IMG/VR virus record: IMGVR_UViG_3300046328_000749
Span: 1-37,341 of that record
Origin: a virus
Strand: one strand, 5' to 3'
DNA: 37,341 nucleotides
Shown here: positions 15,516 through 23,981 of the stretch, piece by piece
How the letters are laid out: each line of letters opens with the position of its first letter
Numbering within the stretch: position 1 is the stretch's first letter
Notes under the pieces: model-generated
Databases searched by the model: none
The model's input: the letters and a program-made list of their open reading frames with translations, nothing else
Told to the model about the DNA's origin: nothing
Program-made: the position numbers and the translations under genes

Positions 15516-16756
15516 TGAATACAGAAGCAACATTAATCTCTGCAGTATGCAAGAATAAAGATATTAGCACATTGCTTGCAGACAATGTAGATGATCTATT
15601 TACATCACACAGAGATATTTGGGAAGGCTTGAAGTCATATTACTATAAGTTTAAAGCTGTTCCAGAGGCTGGGGTGTTGCTTGAAAAGTTCAAAGATTTT
15701 GAAGTCGACCCTAATGTAAAGGCAGAAACGGGATACTATCTAGACAAGCTAAAGAACGAGTATCTATCTAATAGACTAAAGAATATTATTTTAAAGAGCG
15801 GCTCAATGCTTAAAGAGGATGCCGCATCTAGAGTATTGTCTGAAATGCAGGCTCAACTTGCATCTCTTAGTAAGTTTACAAGCAATGTTCGAGATCTTGA
15901 TGTTACTGATTCAGAGAATGCAATCAGACACTTTGAGGCTACAAAAGTACGCTCAGCAGAAATGGGCGGATCTCCAGGAATCAAAACTGGATTCAAGGCA
16001 ATTGACCTTGCGTACCCTACTGGAATGGCTCCAGGACACCTTATCGTGGCCATTGGCTGGCCAGGACGTGGTAAGACATGGTTTACTTCATACTTAGCTT
16101 GTAAGGCCTGGGAACAGGGCTTTAAGCCAATGATCGTTTCTCTTGAAATGTCTCCAGAGAATATGCGTGACCGTATCTATACAATGCTTGGGTCAGGACT
16201 ATTTAAGGCCAGCGAGCTGGCTACTGGTGATATTAACCTAGATGATTTTAAGTCTTGGTCTAATAAGAAATTTGAAAATAAAAACGGCTTTGTGCTTGTA
16301 TCCAATGAGGGAATGGCAGAAGTTACTCCTGCAACTATTCAGGGTAAGATTGACCAGCATAAGCCAGACCTAGTTATTCTTGATTATCATCAGCTTTTTT
16401 CTGATAACAAAAAGAGCCAGGGAGCAACAGAACGTAACATGAATATTTCTCGTGAGTTCAAGATGCTAGCCATGACAAATAACATTCCAGTAATTGATAT
16501 TACTGCAGCAACAATGGATGATGTTTCAGATCAAGATAATCCGCCAATGCTTTCTCAGGTGGCGTGGTCAAAGGCAATTGAGTACGATGCGGATATGGCT
16601 ATTGCTATCCACAAGTATACTGGAACTCAAATGGTCGAAGTCGTTTCTAGAAAAAACCGACACGGGTCTGAATTCGGCATGTATCTAGACTGGGATATCA
16701 ACCGTGGTATCGTCAAAGAGATTTATGAGAACCCTTTCCAAAAGAATGAATCATAA
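15515..16756 (+). CDS. dnaB: DnaB-like replicative helicase
   Basis: 413 residues. The N-terminal about 110 residues are helical as in DnaB N-domains. The RecA-like motor follows: Walker A 'GWPGRGKTW' at about 181-189 with Lys187, 'VSLEMSPENMRDR' (H1a-type motif), Walker B 'DLVILDYHQLF' at about 285-293, and 'ISREFKMLAMTNNIPVI' typical of SF4 helicases. A hexameric helicase unwinding the phage fork 5'-3' is expected. It is slightly shorter than cellular DnaB (about 450-470). It is translationally coupled to its upstream and downstream genes (TAATG; the next ATG at 16746 overlaps its end) and is followed by the primase. Confidence 0.85.
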   Translation: MNTEATLISAVCKNKDISTLLADNVDDLFTSHRDIWEGLKSYYYKFKAVPEAGVLLEKFKDFEVDPNVKAETGYYLDKLKNEYLSNRLKNIILKSGSMLKEDAASRVLSEMQAQLASLSKFTSNVRDLDVTDSENAIRHFEATKVRSAEMGGSPGIKTGFKAIDLAYPTGMAPGHLIVAIGWPGRGKTWFTSYLACKAWEQGFKPMIVSLEMSPENMRDRIYTMLGSGLFKASELATGDINLDDFKSWSNKKFENKNGFVLVSNEGMAEVTPATIQGKIDQHKPDLVILDYHQLFSDNKKSQGATERNMNISREFKMLAMTNNIPVIDITAATMDDVSDQDNPPMLSQVAWSKAIEYDADMAIAIHKYTGTQMVEVVSRKNRHGSEFGMYLDWDINRGIVKEIYENPFQKNES

Positions 16757-17045
16757 AAATATAAAGAGATTTCAAGTTAATGTTAGCTTTAAGGATGACT
16801 CTGACATGATTAGGGTTCGTGCTCAATATGAAAATTTGCTAACTCAAGATATGAAAGGGAAAGGCTATGCAAGAGTTCTTGACATAGACCCAAACTTTTC
16901 GGTAGAATTTACAGGTGAAACGTGGTCATTCTTAATGACTATGTACGGCATATATGTGGGAAAGAAGAAGGCATGGCAATCAGAGGGTATAACGCAAGGA
17001 AAATTGATTCCACGCAATACGCACCAAACCATATCAAGTCTATAG
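16746..17045 (+). CDS. hypothetical protein between helicase and primase
   Basis: 99 residues from ATG 16746, which overlaps the helicase stop by eleven bases; an upstream ATG at 16704 exists but would lie deeper inside the helicase gene. Beta-rich start ('KNIKRFQVNVSFKDDSDMIRVRAQYENLL') then mixed sequence. The last 73 bases overlap the primase gene in another frame. No known motif is seen. A small replication accessory or processivity factor is imaginable from position, but I have no sequence evidence. Confidence 0.5.
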   Translation: MNHKNIKRFQVNVSFKDDSDMIRVRAQYENLLTQDMKGKGYARVLDIDPNFSVEFTGETWSFLMTMYGIYVGKKKAWQSEGITQGKLIPRNTHQTISSL

Positions 17046-17968
17046 TTAAAGCTCTAGGCCTTCAGGTAACTGGAGAAGCTAACAACAACTTGATCTTATA
17101 TTGTCCATTTCATGGCAACCGTCATACTCCAAGTTTTAGCATCGGAGAAGATAATGGAGCTTGGCTTTGCTATAACCCCGCATGCGGTGAGACTGGCAAT
17201 CTTATTGAGCTTGTTAAACGAATCTTAAACAAAAATGATTTTGAAACCCTTAGATTTATAGCATCACAAGAAACAGCAGCTTTAGATAACTTTGATGAAA
17301 TGCTGTCGTCTATGATGGAGGATAAGCCTGAGTTTGAAGAGTTTCCGCAAGAAACATTAGATAGGCTTCACGCAGACCTGTATGGATATAAGTCAGCAAG
17401 AGATTATATTGAGTCAAGAGGTATAAATAAAGACTCAGCAGATTATTTTAAATTAGGATACTCTAACGCTATGAACATGGTTGTAACACCAGTACATAGT
17501 CCAGACGGAGTTCCGATTGGAATCGTTGGAAGATCAATTGAGGGTAAATCATTTAAGAACAGTACAAACCTTCCTAAAAGTAAAACGCTATTTAATGTTC
17601 ATCGTGCAAAGAAAATTGGAGACCAGGTTATAATTGTTGAGTCTAACTTTGATGCAATCAGAATCCATCAGGCAGGGTTTCCAAATGTTGTTGCAACCCT
17701 TGGTGGGTTTTTATCACCAGACCAGCAAAAGATATTAAATAGATATTTTAATAAAATTGTTATTATGACCGATGCAGACAATGCTGGCAGAGAGCTAGGA
17801 TTGAGCATAGCCAATAAGCTAAGGATGAAAGATATCTCTTGGGCATCATATGAATATAAAAAGCTTTATCCCCATGATGCAAAAGATGCTGGGGATATGA
17901 CTGATGAAGAAATAAAGACATGTATCAAAAACTCAGTTTCAGATATTGAGTATCGTTCATGGACATGA
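16973..17968 (+). CDS. dnaG: DnaG-like primase (zinc finger plus Toprim)
   Basis: 331 residues from ATG 16973; GAAGAAGG just upstream is a good ribosome site, and the frame's earlier ATG (16922) has none. The N-terminal CHC2-type zinc finger has C44-x2-H47 ('CPFHGNRHTPSF') and C66/C71 ('CYNPACG'), and binds single-stranded template. The Toprim domain has E223 ('VIIVESNFDA') and D267-x-D269 ('TDADNAG'), the catalytic acidic residues. It would make primers for the phage polymerase and lies one gene after the helicase. It is shorter than cellular DnaG because the C-terminal helicase-binding domain is absent. Confidence 0.85.
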   Translation: MAIRGYNARKIDSTQYAPNHIKSIVKALGLQVTGEANNNLILYCPFHGNRHTPSFSIGEDNGAWLCYNPACGETGNLIELVKRILNKNDFETLRFIASQETAALDNFDEMLSSMMEDKPEFEEFPQETLDRLHADLYGYKSARDYIESRGINKDSADYFKLGYSNAMNMVVTPVHSPDGVPIGIVGRSIEGKSFKNSTNLPKSKTLFNVHRAKKIGDQVIIVESNFDAIRIHQAGFPNVVATLGGFLSPDQQKILNRYFNKIVIMTDADNAGRELGLSIANKLRMKDISWASYEYKKLYPHDAKDAGDMTDEEIKTCIKNSVSDIEYRSWT

Positions 17969-17974
17969 TATACT
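17946..17974 (+). promoter_or_regulatory. promoter for the SSB-like gene
   Basis: TTGAGT at 17946-17951, 17-base spacer, TATACT at 17969-17974 with TGA just before it. The -35 box lies in the end of the primase gene. The leader to ATG 18021 is about 40 bases, contains a small hairpin GATGG-loop-CCATC (17984-18000) and a strong AAAGGAG ribosome site. Abundant SSB would suit a separate strong promoter. Confidence 0.7.
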
Positions 17975-18020
17975 AAGATAACAGATGGATCTATACCATC
18001 AACTATAAAAGGAGAAACAA

Positions 18021-18695
18021 ATGGGTATCGTAAAAGGTCTTAAAGGACTAAATCAAGTAATGGATAAGCCTACTTATGTAGAAGGCGATGGAACAAAGGC
18101 TCGTTGGGCCAAGCTGGAAGATGCTGAGAGCGTTAAAATTCGCTTCCTTCAGGAACTAGATCCAGATTCACCAACATATAATGAAAAGAATGGCTTAGGC
18201 TTTATTGCTGTTGAGCACACAAATCCAGCAGACTACCGCCGCAAGGCATTGTGCTCTATGGAAGACCAGGGTAAGTGCTACGGATGCGAGCAGCATCGCA
18301 AGGATTATAAGGCGGGATGGAAGGGTCGTACACGACTTTACATTAACGTTCTTGTTGATGATGGCAAAGAAGATCCTTACGTAGCAATTCTTTCTCAAGG
18401 TTCAAGCGGAAAGACAATTACACCAACACTTATTGAGTACGCTGGAGAAATGGGTTCAATCTCAAATCTTATGTGGCGAATTAAGCGCTCAGGCACAAAA
18501 ACAGATACAAGCTACACAATCATTCCTCTAGGAAAGGATGAGTCTCTATTTGATTCATCTTCATTGGAGCTGTATGATCTTGAAGCAACAGCAGTTCGTG
18601 ATTTGCCATACAGTGAGCAAGAGGCATTCTTTGCTGGCGAAAATGCAAACAGCGAAGAAAAGTCTGAAGCAACAAGCAGCAACCTAGATTGGTAA
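18021..18695 (+). CDS. ssb: single-stranded DNA-binding protein, zinc-containing
   Basis: 224 residues with a good AAAGGAG ribosome site. A Cys-rich loop C78...C86-x2-C89-x2-H92 ('CSMEDQGKCYGCEQH') is consistent with the zinc site of T4 gp32-like SSBs. Basic/aromatic beta strands follow ('GRTRLYINVLVDD'). The C-terminus is acidic and ends in 'NLDW', as in SSBs whose acidic tails recruit partner proteins. It has its own promoter and a strong terminator immediately downstream, so it forms a monocistronic unit, fitting high expression. It lies between primase and DNA polymerase. Family call is by overall pattern rather than identity. Confidence 0.7.
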   Translation: MGIVKGLKGLNQVMDKPTYVEGDGTKARWAKLEDAESVKIRFLQELDPDSPTYNEKNGLGFIAVEHTNPADYRRKALCSMEDQGKCYGCEQHRKDYKAGWKGRTRLYINVLVDDGKEDPYVAILSQGSSGKTITPTLIEYAGEMGSISNLMWRIKRSGTKTDTSYTIIPLGKDESLFDSSSLELYDLEATAVRDLPYSEQEAFFAGENANSEEKSEATSSNLDW

Positions 18696-18702
18696 ATTAA
18701 AT

Positions 18703-18739
18703 AAATAGGGCCAGTCTATTGACTGGCCCTATTTTATTT
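18703..18739 (+). terminator. strong intrinsic terminator after SSB gene
   Basis: A perfect 14-base-pair stem AAATAGGGCCAGTC / GACTGGCCCTATTT with a TATT loop (18717-18720), followed by a T-rich tail. This ends the SSB transcript. The loop and right arm also contain the -35 box of the next promoter (TTGACT at 18719-18724). Confidence 0.9.
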
Positions 18740-18747
18740 AGTAGAAT
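18719..18747 (+). promoter_or_regulatory. promoter nested in the SSB terminator
   Basis: TTGACT at 18719-18724 (inside the terminator loop and right arm), 17-base spacer, TAGAAT at 18742-18747, then exactly six bases to ATG 18754. It would give a leaderless mRNA for the small gene and the DNA polymerase downstream. Confidence 0.7.
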
Positions 18748-18753
18748 GATGCC

Positions 18754-18960
18754 ATGATTTCATACGAGATACCAGATCCATTTGAAGAGTTTGTTATTAA
18801 CAAATACAAGAATTTCAAAGGCATGACATACGACTTCTTTGGAAGAGAGTGGCATGGAAGCTGTTTAGCTTGCAACGATGAGCTATATGCACCAAGTAAA
18901 AAAGAATATATAAAGAATAGACTTTATCATACAAGAAATTTATGCCTAGGCGGTTACTAA
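18754..18960 (+). CDS. small hypothetical protein, leaderless
   Basis: 68 residues, starting six bases after a -10 box and lacking a ribosome site. It has C37-x2-C40 ('CLACNDEL') plus C64 and several His residues, so a zinc-binding site is possible. The sequence is rich in Tyr, Lys and Glu. Its stop overlaps the polymerase start (TAATG), so it is translationally coupled to it and may be a polymerase accessory factor, which is inference. Family not recognised. Confidence 0.55.
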   Translation: MISYEIPDPFEEFVINKYKNFKGMTYDFFGREWHGSCLACNDELYAPSKKEYIKNRLYHTRNLCLGGY

Positions 18961-21900
18961 TGAGTTTTACACATCTTCACGTACATAGCTATTATAGCTT
19001 GATGGACGGACTTAATTCTCCAAAGGAGTTATGTCAGGCAGCCCTGGATGCTGGACAGACAGCTATTGCAATTACAGACCACGGAACGTTGTCTTCACAT
19101 AGAGATATGCAAATTGCTGCAAAAGAGCTGGGAATCAAGCCGATACTTGGAGTAGAGGCATACATCTCTCCAACAGATAGATTTGATAGATCTTCAAAGA
19201 CAGACAAGTCTATCCAGGCTTATAACCACATCATCTTGTTGGCAAAAAATAAAAAGGGCCTAGAGAATATTAATACTCTTCAAGAGCTTGCATGGAACGA
19301 AGGCTTTTATCATAAGCCACGTATTGATAGGGAGATTTTAAATGAATATAAAGAAGGAATTATTGTCTTATCTGGATGCCTTAACGGTCTTATTTCTAAG
19401 GCTATCGAAAAAGGCGAGTTCTCTGAAGCTAAATTAATTCTCAAAGATTTTCAAAAAAATTTCGGTGAAGATTTTTATGTTGAGGTACAGTCTCACAATC
19501 CGTCAGAAATAAATTCAAAGCTTTTAGGGCTAGCAGATGAATTAAATATTAAGGCGGTGGCAACAGGAGATGCACACTTTGCTAAAGAAGAAGATCGTAT
19601 TCTAGAAGAAGCATTACTAATTCTGTCTACATCACCAAAGGCTGATAAAGAAACAGATTTTGACATGTCTCGAAATATGAAGAATATGATGGATAGGTTT
19701 AATTACTTATATCCAGATCGTAGAATTTCATTTCAGGACTATAATCTATTTATCCAAAGCCGTGAAGAAATTAGCTCAGATTTTAATAAGGCTGGAATCT
19801 CACGTACTGATATTTATGATAATACAATGGAGATTGCTAACAAGGTTGAGGAATATGACTTTAACCAGGGCTTAGACCTTTTGCCAGTCCCAAAGACAGA
19901 TGCCGATGAAAGACTAAGGGAGCTAGCCATGAAGGGCTTAGAGAGCCTTCAGAAGGCTTCAGATCAGGCCTACCTAGACCGCCTTGAAGAAGAGCTTTCG
20001 GTAATTGCATCAAAGAATTTTGCATCATACTTCCTTGTTGTGGGAGATATGATTAACTGGGCTAAAGAGACGGGCATTCGAGTAGGACCAGGACGTGGTT
20101 CGGCTGCTGGATCCCTTGTATGCTATTCACTTGGCATTACAGATGTAGATCCAATTAAATACGACCTACTTTTTTTCCGATTTATTAATCCAGAGCGTAA
20201 TGACTTTCCAGATATCGATACCGACTTTGAGGACCGTCGCCGTAAAGAGGTTAAAGAATACCTAAAGAAAAAATTTAAGCACGTAGCTTCTATTTCAACA
20301 TATACTTATTTTAAAGATAAGGGCGTAGTTCGTGATGCTGCTCGTGTATTTATGGTTCCATTGCAAGAGGTTAATCGTGCACTAAAACCAGTAGATACAT
20401 TTGAAGATTTTATGGAGTCTCCAAACACACTAGATTTCCGTGAAAGATATCCAGAAGTTGTTTGGCTAGCAGAGCGCCTACGTGGTCGCATTCGTTCAGT
20501 AGGAGTTCACGCAGCTGGTGTAGTTGTAGCCAAAGACGATCTTAGAAAGTATGCTCCAGTAGAATCTCGTGAAGATGCACAGGATAAGGTTTCAGGCCGA
20601 ATCCCAGTTGTAGCATATGACATGGATACCGTTGCTGATATCGGACTGATTAAGCTTGATGCCCTAGGATTAAAAACTTTGTCTGTTATCTCAGATACAC
20701 TTGATTCTGTTAGCAAGAGGCATGGCAAAAACATTAACTTGTCTGATTTAAAATTAGATGACCCAAAAGTATACAAGATGCTTAGCGAAGGGTATACCAA
20801 GGGTGTATTCCAGGCGGAAGCGACTCCCTATACAAATCTTTTGATGAAGATGGGTGTAGACAAATTTGAAGACCTAGTTGCATCAAATGCCCTTGTGCGT
20901 CCAGGAGCAATGAATACTGTAGGAGCAGCATACATTAATCGTAAGCATGGCAAAGAGGCGGTAGACTATAGTCATACGCTTATGAAGGATTTTACTGAGA
21001 ATACATACGGTGTTATTATTTACCAAGAGCAGGTTATGCAAGCTTGCGTGTATCTAGGAGGTATGTCCTGGTCTGAAGCTGATAAGGTGCGTAAGATCAT
21101 CGGTAAAAAGAAAGATGCAAAAGAGTTTGATCAATTTAAAGACCAGTTTATTTCAGGAGCCTCAAAGCACATTAAAGAAAAGAAAGCAGAAGAACTCTGG
21201 CATGATTTTGAAGCTCACGCTGGCTATTCTTTCAACCGTTCCCATGCTGTTGCTTATTCTATGCTTTCATACTACACAGCTTGGCTTAAAACTTATTACC
21301 CACTTGAGTTTATGTTTTCGATTCTTAAAAATGAAAATGATAAAGATGCTAGAACAGAGTACTTAATTGAAGCAAAAAGACTAGGACTTAGAGTCATGCT
21401 TCCACATGTCAATGAGTCTGATATATACTTTTCATTGCAGCAGGATGGAATCAGATTTGGTCTTGCAGAGATTAAATTTATATCTGACAATATTGCTAAT
21501 AAGATTATTGATAAGCGTCCGTTTAAAGATTATGCTGATCTTGTAGATAAGGCTTCTAAAAAGGGAAGCGGTATTAATAGTCGTGCTATTGAAGCTTTAA
21601 ATGCAATTGGTGGAGCAGCGTTTAAAGATAATCCAAGAACTGGAAAAGAAAAAGACAATTTCTATGAGTATCTTGGAATCCCATCTTTTAATTTAGCAGG
21701 CATTCCACCTAGAATTAAAGCTCAGGCAAGACCTATTGATGACTTTGACGACCTAGGGTCATTCGTTATGTTTGGTATGGTTAAAAGTATCAAGCGTGGA
21801 ACTGGATGGGCACGAGTTGAGCTAGTTGATGAGACTGGAACAATTGGTCTTTTCCATAATGAAGATACTCAAATTGAACCTAACCAAATGTATTTTATTC

Positions 21901-22229
21901 TAGTCGGAGATAATCGTATTGCTAGATATATCAAGGTTAGCGATATTAATCCAGATGCCGCAGATATTTTTGTCGATTACTTATATAGAAAAGAGTACGA
22001 TCTTGAAGAAGATCAGTATATTGTTGTCAACTTTACTCCATACAAGACTAAGGCGGGCAAGATGATGAGCCATATTGTATTTAGCAATAAGGATAAAGAG
22101 CTAACAAGAGCAATTGCATTTCCAACAATGTATAAGATGTCTCTTGCAAAACTACGTGAAGGAATGAAGTGCAAGGTTGTATTATCCAAACTGGATGATG
22201 GAACATTAATGATAAAGGAAATAAAATGA
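18960..22229 (+). CDS. dnaE: DNA polymerase III alpha subunit (DnaE-type)
   Basis: 1089 residues from ATG 18960, coupled to the previous stop. The frame opens earlier at 18942 but 18960 keeps the TAATG coupling and the PHP motif. The N-terminal PHP domain has 'HLHVHSYYSLMDG' (residues 5-17). The C-family polymerase core has 'GPGRGSAAGSLVCY' at about 376 and the catalytic Asp residues 'PDIDTDF' D418 and D420, plus 'KLDALGLKTL' D567. A C-terminal OB-fold region follows ('GMVKSIKRGTGWARVELVDE'). It lacks the long C-terminus of E. coli DnaE. It would be the replicative polymerase, working with the phage helicase, primase and SSB. No separate sliding clamp gene is seen, so a host clamp may be used. 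Confidence 0.92.
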   Translation: MSFTHLHVHSYYSLMDGLNSPKELCQAALDAGQTAIAITDHGTLSSHRDMQIAAKELGIKPILGVEAYISPTDRFDRSSKTDKSIQAYNHIILLAKNKKGLENINTLQELAWNEGFYHKPRIDREILNEYKEGIIVLSGCLNGLISKAIEKGEFSEAKLILKDFQKNFGEDFYVEVQSHNPSEINSKLLGLADELNIKAVATGDAHFAKEEDRILEEALLILSTSPKADKETDFDMSRNMKNMMDRFNYLYPDRRISFQDYNLFIQSREEISSDFNKAGISRTDIYDNTMEIANKVEEYDFNQGLDLLPVPKTDADERLRELAMKGLESLQKASDQAYLDRLEEELSVIASKNFASYFLVVGDMINWAKETGIRVGPGRGSAAGSLVCYSLGITDVDPIKYDLLFFRFINPERNDFPDIDTDFEDRRRKEVKEYLKKKFKHVASISTYTYFKDKGVVRDAARVFMVPLQEVNRALKPVDTFEDFMESPNTLDFRERYPEVVWLAERLRGRIRSVGVHAAGVVVAKDDLRKYAPVESREDAQDKVSGRIPVVAYDMDTVADIGLIKLDALGLKTLSVISDTLDSVSKRHGKNINLSDLKLDDPKVYKMLSEGYTKGVFQAEATPYTNLLMKMGVDKFEDLVASNALVRPGAMNTVGAAYINRKHGKEAVDYSHTLMKDFTENTYGVIIYQEQVMQACVYLGGMSWSEADKVRKIIGKKKDAKEFDQFKDQFISGASKHIKEKKAEELWHDFEAHAGYSFNRSHAVAYSMLSYYTAWLKTYYPLEFMFSILKNENDKDARTEYLIEAKRLGLRVMLPHVNESDIYFSLQQDGIRFGLAEIKFISDNIANKIIDKRPFKDYADLVDKASKKGSGINSRAIEALNAIGGAAFKDNPRTGKEKDNFYEYLGIPSFNLAGIPPRIKAQARPIDDFDDLGSFVMFGMVKSIKRGTGWARVELVDETGTIGLFHNEDTQIEPNQMYFILVGDNRIARYIKVSDINPDAADIFVDYLYRKEYDLEEDQYIVVNFTPYKTKAGKMMSHIVFSNKDKELTRAIAFPTMYKMSLAKLREGMKCKVVLSKLDDGTLMIKEIK

Positions 22230-22435
22230 CAGACACAAACGCAGAAGATATTTTTAAGGATATGAATTTAAGCAAGATTCTTGTCGCAGTGCTAGAAACA
22301 CTAAAGGAGATTAATGTGCCAGCACTGACATTCTTGGATGCAGCAAACGAAGATAAAGAATTACAGGTTGATTATGATTCAGATAATCAGTCATTTACAT
22401 TTAAGTTAAAGGATAAAAATGTCTCAGGAAATTAA
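22226..22435 (+). CDS. small acidic protein, hypothetical
   Basis: 69 residues, starting with ATGA over the polymerase stop. It is acidic, with a helix ('AEDIFKDMNLSKILVAVLETLKEINVP'), then 'LTFLDAANEDKELQVDYDSDNQSFTFKLKDK' strands. No membrane segment or Cys cluster. It overlaps the next gene by 17 bases. The position after the polymerase suggests a small accessory protein; I cannot name it. Confidence 0.5.
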   Translation: MTDTNAEDIFKDMNLSKILVAVLETLKEINVPALTFLDAANEDKELQVDYDSDNQSFTFKLKDKNVSGN

Positions 22436-22769
22436 TATGGTAACAGACTACGGCCTAGATGCCCTATCTGCAGTATTGCATGAAACTGCAATTGAAAAAG
22501 GCTTTTGGGAAGGCCCTAGAAGCTACGACCAGCTGGGCAATAAGCTTGCTCTTGTGCACTCTGAAGTTACTGAAGTTCTAGAGGCTCTAAGAAAAAACAA
22601 AGGATCTCAAGAAATTGTAGAAGAAATTTCTGATATTTTAATTAGAACATTAGATCTTTATGCAGCTATGCGTAATGCAACTTTTGTAGAACATAGCCTA
22701 GACGAAATCTTAAATCAAAAGATTAATAAAAATAAGTCTCGTCCAAAGCTTCACGGCAATTTATTTTAA
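22419..22769 (+). CDS. MazG-like nucleotide pyrophosphohydrolase
   Basis: 116 residues. The MazG/dUTPase-2 superfamily signature is visible: 'LVHSEVTEVLEAL' with E49-x2-E52 and 'EIVEEISDILIRTLDLYAAM' with E69-x2-D72, forming the four-helix metal site that hydrolyses NTPs to NMP and pyrophosphate. AAGG about six bases before the ATG supports the start. Phage MazG proteins are thought to clear damaged or alarm nucleotides, or to affect ppGpp signalling. The gene is followed by a promoter and RecA. Confidence 0.75.
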   Translation: MSQEINMVTDYGLDALSAVLHETAIEKGFWEGPRSYDQLGNKLALVHSEVTEVLEALRKNKGSQEIVEEISDILIRTLDLYAAMRNATFVEHSLDEILNQKINKNKSRPKLHGNLF

Positions 22770-22778
22770 TGCTATACT
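22770..22778 (+). promoter_or_regulatory. extended -10 promoter for recA
   Basis: TGC-TATACT with the -10 box at 22773-22778; a weak -35 (TTCACG) is 17 bases upstream. The predicted start is near 22785, leaving about 14 bases of leader with GAAAAGG as ribosome site before ATG 22799, so this gene has a short leader rather than being leaderless. Confidence 0.5.
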
Positions 22779-22798
22779 AATACAAAGAAAAGGTTTAT

Positions 22799-23806
22799 AT
22801 GACAATTTTAATAGATGATATATTAGCAAAACTAGATCCAAAAACAAGAGCAAGAGTTACAGCGGCACAGGATGTTGTTGTCCAAAAACAATTGACTCCC
22901 AGTATTGGTTTAAATATGGCGCTTAAGGGCGGCCTAGGTTATGGAAGACAAACCCTTGTTTGGGGAAATAAGTCTGCTGGAAAGTCTTCGTTCTGTCTTC
23001 AGATGATTGGCCTTGCTCAACAAGAAGGAAAGACTTGTGCATGGATCGATGCAGAAGATTCTTATGACCCAGCATGGGCGGAAACGCTTGGAGTCGATTC
23101 GACTTCCCTTATCCACTCAAAAGCAAAAACAGTAAACGATATGGTAGATGTTGCTACAAAGCTAATGGATGCAGGTGTTGACGTAATTGTTGTTGACTCT
23201 ATATCCGCTTTGCTTCCAGCAATCTACTTTGAAAAAGATGGAAATGAATTAAAAGATCTGCAAGACACAAAGCAGATCGGTGCCGAGGCAAAGGATATGA
23301 CACATGCAGTTAAAATGCTTAATTACGCAAACAAGAACACGCTTCTTGTTCTTATTTCTCAGCAACGCAATCAATTTGGCAGTATGCATGCAAGTCATAT
23401 TCCTACGGGCGGCATGGCGGTTAAATTCTTCTCTTCTACTGTCATTAAACTTTGGTCTAGTGAGGCTGAGGCTAATGCTATTAAGGCTGGCGTTAAGGTT
23501 GGAGATAAAATCATTGAACAAAGAGTGGGTAGACCAGTAAACTGGATCATTGATTATAATAAACTTGGCCCACCAAATCTATCAGGACAGTATGACTTTT
23601 ATTACCAGGGTGAGTCCATAGGAGTAGACGGTGTTGGAGAAGCTCTAGATGTTGCAGAAATGTGCGGCGTTATTGAAAAGGGTGGAGCTTGGTACACTAT
23701 TTATGGAGAAAGATTCCAGGGTCGTGCAAAAGCAGTAGCATACTTAAGAGAAAATCCAGCTATTGCTGGCAAGCTGATTGAGGAAATTAATGCCAAATCT
23801 AAATGA
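22799..23806 (+). CDS. recA: RecA-like recombinase
   Basis: 335 residues, close to bacterial RecA (about 350). Walker A 'GNKSAGKSSF' begins at residue about 56, Walker B 'DVIVVDSISALLP' at about 127-139, then 'MTHAVKMLNYANKNTLLVLISQQRNQFGSM', which corresponds to loop L1/L2-adjacent core. It catalyses strand exchange and recombination-dependent repair or replication. It has its own short-leader promoter. The C-terminus overlaps the next gene. Host acquisition is possible, but the family is common in phages as UvsX/RecA. Confidence 0.88.
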   Translation: MTILIDDILAKLDPKTRARVTAAQDVVVQKQLTPSIGLNMALKGGLGYGRQTLVWGNKSAGKSSFCLQMIGLAQQEGKTCAWIDAEDSYDPAWAETLGVDSTSLIHSKAKTVNDMVDVATKLMDAGVDVIVVDSISALLPAIYFEKDGNELKDLQDTKQIGAEAKDMTHAVKMLNYANKNTLLVLISQQRNQFGSMHASHIPTGGMAVKFFSSTVIKLWSSEAEANAIKAGVKVGDKIIEQRVGRPVNWIIDYNKLGPPNLSGQYDFYYQGESIGVDGVGEALDVAEMCGVIEKGGAWYTIYGERFQGRAKAVAYLRENPAIAGKLIEEINAKSK

Positions 23807-23981
23807 GTTTCTAAAAGTTAAAGAACAAGAGCAGATCAATACGACATTTGAAAAACTTGAAGGCGTAAGGCCATGTTCACAGTGTGAGGAAGATGTCGTT
23901 GGTGGGTTGTGGGATTCCAATGATAGAGTTATGTACTGGACATGCTCTACGGGACATGAAAATAAATTTGAGGTTGACTAG
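23790..23981 (+). CDS. small zinc-binding protein
   Basis: 63 residues from ATG 23790, preceded by GAGG with six-base spacing inside the recA end; the frame extends to 23778 but that start has no ribosome site. A putative zinc site is C29-x2-C32 ('CSQCEEDV') and C52-x3-H56 ('CSTGHENKF'). Small zinc proteins are frequent in this replication region. Function unknown. The stop overlaps a GTG start of the next gene (TAGTG). Confidence 0.55.
   Translation: MPNLNEFLKVKEQEQINTTFEKLEGVRPCSQCEEDVVGGLWDSNDRVMYWTCSTGHENKFEVD

Noticed and set aside
18942-18959. ATG 18942 as polymerase start
   Set aside because: ATG 18960 gives TAATG coupling with the previous gene and begins six residues later, right before the conserved PHP motif.
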